DNA from: JBDKGV01 sp039798005
GTDB taxonomy: Bacteria > Fibrobacterota > Fibrobacteria > UBA5070
Length of the DNA: 11,822 nucleotides
Assembly (NCBI GenBank): GCA_039798005.1
Contig: JBDKGV010000103.1
Span: 1 to 11,822 of the forward strand
Reading direction: 5' to 3'
In this document: piece by piece, positions 7,874-11,822 of the stretch
How positions within the stretch are numbered: the stretch's first letter is position 1
Layout of the letters: each line of letters starts with the position of its first letter
The notes under the pieces: model-generated
Database searches by the model: none
What the model was told of the DNA's origin: nothing
What the model saw: the letters and a program-made list of their open reading frames with translations, nothing else
Position numbers and translations under genes: made by a program

Positions 7874-7888
7874 CGGAAATTGTCAAAT
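7869..7888 (+). repeat. Palindromic AT-rich motif overlapping the permease stop codon
   Basis: ATTGACGGAAATTGTCAAAT contains the inverted arms TTGAC and GTCAA. Its TGA is the permease stop codon. Together with the copy at 5816 it brackets the permease gene. Confidence 0.5.
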
Positions 7889-7956
7889 GGGCCGATTCCG
7901 GCCCTGCTCGCCCTGCGATGCAGGGCTCGTCGGGCCTCCTCACCGCCTTGCGGCGG
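7889..7956 (+). terminator. Cluster of GC-rich hairpins after the permease gene
   Basis: Three hairpins follow one another: GGGCC/GGCCC (7889-7904, loop GATTCC), GCCCTGC/GCAGGGC (7910-7926, 7-bp stem with loop GAT) and CCGCC/GGCGG (7943-7956). They begin 16 nt after the permease stop codon. None has a T-run, so they are not classical intrinsic terminators. They may still stop transcription or protect the 3' end of the upstream mRNA. Confidence 0.4.
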
Positions 7957-8012
7957 CTGCGGGGTCCCGCCCCTCTCGGGCGACGGTCCGGGGCATTCAC
8001 CACTGCGTGATG

Positions 8013-8050
8013 CAATTGTCATTTCTTGTCATATTGACATCCAATTGTCA
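8013..8050 (+). promoter_or_regulatory. Array of TGTCA half-sites, candidate enhancer for the sigma-54 promoter
   Basis: CAATTGTCA occurs twice as an exact direct repeat (8013-8021 and 8042-8050). Between them lies the perfect dyad TGTCA-TAT-TGACA (8027-8039). The same-strand TGTCA units start at 8017, 8027 and 8046, spaced by 10 and 19 nt, close to one and two helical turns. The array is AT-rich in a GC-rich background and sits about 80-118 nt upstream of the predicted start site, the usual place for an enhancer-binding activator. It does not match the enteric NtrC site, so the regulator is unknown. Confidence 0.5.
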
Positions 8051-8104
8051 ACGGACTCGCCTGGTCTCGTTTCAAGAAATGCGATTTCGTCTCAATTTTC
8101 GCTG

Positions 8105-8120
8105 TGGCATGTTGATTGCG
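8105..8120 (+). promoter_or_regulatory. Sigma-54 (-24/-12) promoter for the nitrate transporter operon
   Basis: The sequence TGGCATGTTGATTGCG matches the RpoN consensus TGGCACG-N4-TTGCW at all key positions: GG at -24, TTGC at -12 and exact spacing. The core mismatches are T for C in the first block and G for W at the end. The predicted start of transcription is about 8131, giving a leader of about 100 nt before the GTG at 8230. Nitrate uptake genes are often RpoN/NtrC-dependent, so the location supports function. Confidence 0.75.
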
Positions 8121-8229
8121 ATATTAGGGGTGTACACAGCCGAATCGAATTGACGGTCCGTCCGTCATCCAGCGCGCCCATGCAGCGGTCGCTTTCGGAC
8201 TCACCGCATCGAGTACCGGAGACAGCACC

Positions 8230-9444
8230 GTGAACATCAAGGACTTCATGAAGGCCGGCCATCCGCCGACCCTCTTCGCCTCCTTCCTCTATTTCGACAT
8301 GAGCTTCATGGCCTGGGTGCTGCTCGGGCCTCTTGCCGTGCAGATCTCCAAGGACCTCGCCCTGACGCCCGCCGAGAAGGGCTTCATGGTTGCGCTCCCG
8401 TACCTCTCCGGCGCCATCGCCCGCTTCTTCATGGGCATGATGGTCGACCGCATCGGCGGCCGCGCGACCGGCATCCTGGGACAGATCGTGGTGATCGCAG
8501 GACTGCTCTGGGCCTGGATCGCCAAGGTCGACAGCCTTCCCCAGCTGCATGTGCTGGGCCTGTTCCTGGGAGTCGCGGGAGCGGCCTTCGCCGTGTCGCT
8601 GCCGATGGCCTCGCGCTGGTATCCCCCCGAAGCCCAAGGACTTGCCATGGGCATCGCCGGAGCCGGAAACTCGGGCACCGTCTTCACCTCGCTCTTCGCG
8701 CCTTTGCTTGCCAAGCACTTCGGTTGGAGCAACGTGTTCGGCATCGCCGCGATCCCGCTGGTCTTGGCCTTCGTCGTCTTCGTGTGGTTGGCCAAGGACG
8801 CCCCGAACCAGCCGCCTCCGAAGACCCTCAAGCAGTACGGGGCCGTGCTCAAGGACCAGGACACCTGGTGGTTCATGGGCTTCTACCTCGTGACCTTCGG
8901 CGGCTTCTCCGGCCTGGCCGCAAGCCTTGTCATCTACTTCAACGCCCAGTTCGGGATCGACCCGGTGAACGCCGGCTACCTGACCGCCGCGTGCGTCTTC
9001 GCCGGCTCCATCTGCCGTCCCATCGGCGGCCGCGTGGCCGATCGCTTCGGCGGCATCCGCTCCCTGCAGATCCTCTACACCGTCGTGGCCCTCTCCCTCT
9101 CCATGGTCGTGGTGTTCTCGGGATCGCTGGTGCTTGCCATGGTCTTCTTCATCCTGGGCATGATGGCCCTGGGGATGGGCAACGGCTCGGTCTTCCAGCT
9201 CATCCCCCAGCGCTTCCGCAAGGAGATCGGCATCCTCACCGGACTTGTGGGCATGGCAGGCGGGCTGGGCGGCTTCTACCTGGCCACCTCGCTGGGCCTC
9301 TCCAAGCAGTGGACCGGCGAATACACCGCAGGGCTCATGGTCTTCGTCACCATGGCGGTGCTGGCCCTGATCGGCCTGGTGAGCGTGAAGAAGCGCTGGC
9401 GTTCCACCTGGGGCTCGCCGCTGAACACCACGGCCCGCGTCTGA
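8230..9444 (+). CDS. MFS nitrate/nitrite transporter, NNP (NarK/NasA) family
   Basis: This 404-residue protein with about 12 membrane helices is a major facilitator of the nitrate/nitrite porter family. Both nitrate-signature motifs are present: AGAGNSG at 143-149 (helix 5) and GLVGMAGGLGGF at 338-349 (helix 11). The two substrate-binding arginines of NarK-type proteins are represented by Arg65 (IARFFMG) and Arg263 (ICRPIGG), each followed by a DR.GG loop. The GTG start at 8230 is supported by GGAG at 8218-8221 with 8-nt spacing; the protein begins MNIKDFMKAGHPPTL, which is typical of assimilatory NNP transporters. Import of nitrate for assimilation is the likely role, but nitrite exchange cannot be excluded. 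The stop TGA overlaps the next ATG by 1 nt. A strong sigma-54 promoter candidate lies about 110 nt upstream, so nitrogen control is likely. No nitrate or nitrite reductase gene is in the window. Confidence 0.92.
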   Translation: MNIKDFMKAGHPPTLFASFLYFDMSFMAWVLLGPLAVQISKDLALTPAEKGFMVALPYLSGAIARFFMGMMVDRIGGRATGILGQIVVIAGLLWAWIAKVDSLPQLHVLGLFLGVAGAAFAVSLPMASRWYPPEAQGLAMGIAGAGNSGTVFTSLFAPLLAKHFGWSNVFGIAAIPLVLAFVVFVWLAKDAPNQPPPKTLKQYGAVLKDQDTWWFMGFYLVTFGGFSGLAASLVIYFNAQFGIDPVNAGYLTAACVFAGSICRPIGGRVADRFGGIRSLQILYTVVALSLSMVVVFSGSLVLAMVFFILGMMALGMGNGSVFQLIPQRFRKEIGILTGLVGMAGGLGGFYLATSLGLSKQWTGEYTAGLMVFVTMAVLALIGLVSVKKRWRSTWGSPLNTTARV

Positions 9445-11108
9445 TGCCGCTGTCGGCGACCGTAGGCCATGCCTCGCTCGCCGGCCCCGGAGGAGCCAAC
9501 CAGGACTTCGCCGCGGCCGCGACCCCCGAATCCCCGGAGCATGCGTTCCGGGGCGCTTTCCTGGCCCTGGCCGACGGCGTCGGAAAAGGCCGGGGAGGAG
9601 GGGCACTTGCCGAGCGCGCGGTACGTAGCCTGCTTTCCGACTGGTACGCCACTCCTGAGACGTGGGGACCGCGCCGGGCCCTGGAGATGCTGTTTGGCCA
9701 GACCAATCTCCAGGCGCGCCAGAGCCATCCGGGGGCCGCCTGCACCCTGACGGCCCTTGCCCTCTGCGGACGCACCCTGCACCTGGCCCACGTGGGCGAT
9801 TCCCGCGCCGTGCTCCTGCGCGAGGGAGCCCTGCGGCAGCTCACGGTGGACCACGTCTGGGACAATCCGGATTTCCGCAACGTGCTGCACCGGGCCATCG
9901 GGCTTGACGAGGCCTTGACGCCGCAGCACGCCTCGCTGGAACTGTCCCCTGGCGATGTGCTGCTCCTGTGCAGCGACGGCATCCACGCCTTCCTCACCGA
10001 GGAGGACCTCGCCGAGTGCCTGCACCTTGAGCCCGAGGCGGCAGCCCTGGAGCTTGCCGTGCGGGCCGGTCGCAAGGGAAGTCACGACGACTGCACGGCC
10101 CTGGTGTGCCGGATCGATTCCTTGCCCGCGCCGGGAGAGACCCGCCTGCCCGATCAGGATACCGAACTGCCTCCCTTCCCCGCTCCTCACGCGGGCCTGG
10201 AGGTGGATGATTTCCGTCTGGTGAAGCGCCTGGGACAGAGTCGCAACAGCCAGGTCTGGCTCTGCACCGACTTGACTTCGCAACGGGAGTGCGTGCTCAA
10301 GATCCCCGCTTCCGTCGTCTGCGAATCGGCCGAGGATCGCTTGGCCTTCCTGCGCGAGGAATGGGTCGGACGCCGCATCCAGCACCCTTGCGTGGTGCCG
10401 GTCCTGAGCCTTGTGCCGGGGCGACGCAAGCACCTCTACTACGCCATGCCACGCATCGAAGGACACTCGCTGCGCGAGGAGCTCCGACGGCATCCCGGTG
10501 GCATCGATGCCGCCTTCGTGTGCGCTTGGGCACGGGAACTGTGCGACGCGCTCCTTGCCCTGCATCGCCAGGGCGTGCTCCACGGCGACCTCAAGCCTGA
10601 CAACCTGCTCCTGGACCGTTCCGGGAAGATCCACCTCATCGACCTGGGGATCAGCCGAATCGAGAGCCTGGATTCGGACTCGGGGGCCGGAACGCCAAGC
10701 TACATGGCCCCGGAGCTCTTCGGGGGCGCCCCCTGCACGGAAGCCAGCGAAGTGTTCGCGTTGGGCGTCACCCTGCACGAGCTCTTGACCGGGCGCCTCC
10801 CATGGGGCGAGATCGAACCGTTCCAGAAGCCGCGATTCGCTCCCGCACAGCCGCCTTCCCGCTGGAACCCGAGCCTCCCGGCCTGGATCGAGACGCTGCT
10901 TCTCAAGTGCCTGGCCGTGAACCCGGACGAGCGCTACGAAGTCGTGACCCAGGTGATCTTTGCCCTGGAACGCCAGCATCTCTCGCTGCGCACGTCGGGG
11001 CTTCCCGATCCGCAACGGGACGCCCTGCGGCGGCGCCTCCTGATCGGATGGTCGATCCTGGCCACGGTACTGGCGTTGCTAGAAGGACTGCTGCTGCTGA
11101 CGCGCTGA
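9444..11108 (+). CDS. Bifunctional PP2C-type phosphatase / Ser-Thr protein kinase with C-terminal membrane anchor
   Basis: This is a 554-residue fusion protein. Residues 1-225 form a PP2C phosphatase with metal-binding and catalytic motifs LADGVG (Asp44), HVGDSR (Asp119), LLCSDGIHAF (Asp178) and SHDDCTAL (Asp215/216). Residues about 255-520 form a Hanks-type kinase: invariant lysine in CVLKIP (Lys286), catalytic loop HGDLKPDN (Asp382, Asn387) in place of HRD, DLG at 400-402 in place of DFG, and a GTPSYMAPE activation segment. The glycine loop is degenerate (RLGQSRNSQVW, one glycine kept), which I recall is common in this subfamily. A hydrophobic helix near the C-terminus (about 533-552) suggests membrane anchoring. 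The start ATG overlaps the transporter stop (TGATG), so the two are translationally coupled. Similar kinase/phosphatase fusions sit next to nitrate transporters in many Proteobacteria. The substrate is unknown; the transporter or a nitrogen regulator is a reasonable guess. Confidence 0.9.
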   Translation: MPLSATVGHASLAGPGGANQDFAAAATPESPEHAFRGAFLALADGVGKGRGGGALAERAVRSLLSDWYATPETWGPRRALEMLFGQTNLQARQSHPGAACTLTALALCGRTLHLAHVGDSRAVLLREGALRQLTVDHVWDNPDFRNVLHRAIGLDEALTPQHASLELSPGDVLLLCSDGIHAFLTEEDLAECLHLEPEAAALELAVRAGRKGSHDDCTALVCRIDSLPAPGETRLPDQDTELPPFPAPHAGLEVDDFRLVKRLGQSRNSQVWLCTDLTSQRECVLKIPASVVCESAEDRLAFLREEWVGRRIQHPCVVPVLSLVPGRRKHLYYAMPRIEGHSLREELRRHPGGIDAAFVCAWARELCDALLALHRQGVLHGDLKPDNLLLDRSGKIHLIDLGISRIESLDSDSGAGTPSYMAPELFGGAPCTEASEVFALGVTLHELLTGRLPWGEIEPFQKPRFAPAQPPSRWNPSLPAWIETLLLKCLAVNPDERYEVVTQVIFALERQHLSLRTSGLPDPQRDALRRRLLIGWSILATVLALLEGLLLLTR

Positions 11109-11187
11109 TGTCGCCACGGCGGATTCCGGCCGGAGACCATTCGAGGGCGTGCGGGCCATCCGGCAGGACGTGCCCGTGCGGGGATCC

Positions 11188-11203
11188 AGGCGTGTAACTT
11201 GCC
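11188..11203 (+). promoter_or_regulatory. Weak sigma-54-like element upstream of DUF1304
   Basis: AGGCGTGTAACTTGCC keeps GGC in the -24 block and TTGC in the -12 block with correct spacing, but differs from the consensus in the first base, the A and the C of the -24 block. Transcription would start near 11213-11215, just upstream of the GGAG ribosome site at 11218. It is weaker than the element at 8105. Confidence 0.3.
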
Positions 11204-11226
11204 GAATCACCTTTGCCGGAGACATG

Positions 11227-11586
11227 ATGAACCTTGCCGCCTCGATCGCCACAGCCCTTCTTGCCCTTTTGCATCTGTACATCATGGTGCTGGAGATGTT
11301 CTTCTGGGACAAACCCCGTGGGCGCAAGGCCTTTGGCCTGAGTCCCGAGTTCGCCACGGCGACCAAGGTGATGGCGGCGAACCAAGGACTCTACAACGGC
11401 TTCCTCGCGGCGGGGCTCGTGTGGGGTCTGCTTGCCGATTCTGCAGGCACGTCGATCCAGGTCTTCTTCCTCGGCTGCATCGTGGTGGCGGGAATCTTCG
11501 GTGCGGTCACCTCCAGCCGAAAGATCCTCTTCGTGCAGGCCCTGCCGGGGTCGATCGCGCTGGCCTTGGTGCTGGCAAGCGCCTGA
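11227..11586 (+). CDS. DUF1304 family small membrane protein
   Basis: This 119-residue, very hydrophobic protein has about four membrane helices. The family pattern is clear: HLYIMVLEMFFW..PRGRKAFGL near the N-terminus, then KVMAANQGLYNGFLAAGLVWGL in the middle and a C-terminal SSRKILFVQALPG. The length matches the usual 115-120 residues, so it is complete. Two adjacent ATG codons (11224 and 11227) are possible starts. GGAG at 11218-11221 leaves only 2 nt to the first but 5 nt to the second, so the second is preferred. No function has been established for DUF1304 that I know of. The 118-nt gap from the kinase gene and a possible sigma-54-like element in it suggest separate transcription. Confidence 0.9.
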   Translation: MNLAASIATALLALLHLYIMVLEMFFWDKPRGRKAFGLSPEFATATKVMAANQGLYNGFLAAGLVWGLLADSAGTSIQVFFLGCIVVAGIFGAVTSSRKILFVQALPGSIALALVLASA

Positions 11587-11664
11587 CCGGTGCATTCCCG
11601 CGCCAGGGATGCCGGCTTCGCCCGGGATCGCGGCCGGAACGCCGCAGCCCGGCAGGCAGCCCGG

Positions 11665-11683
11665 GCCTTGGCCCTGCCAAGGC
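11665..11683 (+). terminator. Hairpin after DUF1304, possible terminator without a U-tract
   Basis: GCCTTGGC pairs perfectly with GCCAAGGC around a CCT loop (8-bp stem), about 80 nt after the DUF1304 stop. The sequence after it is GC-rich with no T-run, so termination is possible but unproven. Confidence 0.35.
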
Positions 11684-11783
11684 GGCGCCCGATCCTGGAC
11701 TGGAGCGGTGCGGATTATCCTAGGAGTCTGCGCGGCAGAAACGAACATCGAGCAGAGTCTCACTTGTCGGGGTAATTTGGATC

Positions 11784-11822
11784 ATGTCTTCCAGCTACCT
11801 TCCGTACCGTCCCGACGAGGCA
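11784..11822 (+). CDS. Start of a probable IS1182-type transposase, truncated by the window end
   Basis: Only 13 codons are visible, beginning MSSSYLPYRPDEA. IS1182-family transposases commonly begin with a short variant of (F/Y)-x-P-Y-(N/D/R)-P-D-(Q/E) leading into LLLPPSLR..LP..H, and this fits the first part. No further residues are available, so the call rests on about eight positions. The 198 nt after DUF1304 lose their GC bias toward the end (from about 11711), which would fit an IS left end. A TAATTT box sits 5 nt before the ATG and no clear Shine-Dalgarno is seen. An unrelated gene with a chance match is possible. Confidence 0.45.
   Translation, partial: MSSSYLPYRPDEA

Larger units (their letters stand above)
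7874..8229. other. 356-nt intergenic region between the permease and the nitrate operon
   Basis: No gene is supported here. The left part (to about 7990) is GC-rich with several consecutive hairpins. The middle (8010-8130) is clearly AT-richer and holds the TGTCA array and the sigma-54 promoter. The right part (8131-8229) is the presumed leader, with a GACGG-T-CCGTC dyad at 8152-8162 and the GGAG ribosome site at 8218. I see no riboswitch fold, and no U-tract terminator or attenuator hairpin. Confidence 0.6.

Noticed and set aside
8034..8039. TTGACA as a sigma-70 -35 box
   Set aside because: There is no -10-like hexamer 16-18 nt downstream, and the hexamer is part of the TGTCA/TGACA dyad.
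8013..8050. Canonical enteric NtrC binding site
   Set aside because: The TGCACCA...TGGTGCA pattern is absent; only TGTCA-type repeats are seen.

Overview
The window is GC-rich, and every gene I can support lies on the + strand. The organism is probably Gram-negative. One clue is a secreted protein that combines a lipobox signal, a lamin-tail domain, a chitobiase-like module and a CotH domain, an architecture common in Fibrobacterota, Planctomycetota, Verrucomicrobiota and Myxococcota. A high-GC Fibrobacterota-like lineage is my best guess, but there is no rRNA or other phylogenetic marker here. There are no tRNA or rRNA genes and no CRISPR array. The right edge appears to enter an insertion sequence.

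Layout. (1) 2-3611: two exported-protein genes separated by 1 nt. The first is the tail of a protein with two lamin-tail-like domains; the second is a 908-residue CotH lipoprotein. (2) 3646-7873: a potassium/turgor-type module. It holds a KdpD-like histidine kinase that lacks the usual N-terminal KdpD sensor domain, a KdpE-like response regulator, and a large APC-superfamily permease with the hallmark residues of KimA-type potassium importers. There is no Kdp ATPase in view, so the two-component pair may control the permease instead. (3) 7874-8229: a 356-nt intergenic region with GC-rich hairpins, an AT-rich array of TGTCA half-sites and a very good sigma-54 -24/-12 promoter. (4) 8230-11108: a nitrate/nitrite (NNP/NarK-type) transporter whose stop overlaps the start of a PP2C phosphatase-Ser/Thr kinase fusion. 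This looks like a nitrogen-regulated nitrate uptake unit with an attached phospho-signalling protein. (5) 11227-11586: a small DUF1304 membrane protein. (6) 11784 to the end: the first 13 codons of what resembles an IS1182-type transposase.

The most unusual observations are these. An AT-rich imperfect palindrome (about TTTGACRGATTCCGTCMAA) recurs at least six times, inside unrelated genes in different reading frames and on both sides of the permease gene. A sigma-54 promoter preceded by helically phased half-sites drives the nitrate transporter/kinase operon. The KdpE-like regulator has a C-x-C-x-C cluster where the family has its GYR(F) wing. The lamin-tail domain of the CotH lipoprotein appears to be split by an inserted carbohydrate-binding-like module. 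All of these are readings by eye; no database search was possible.
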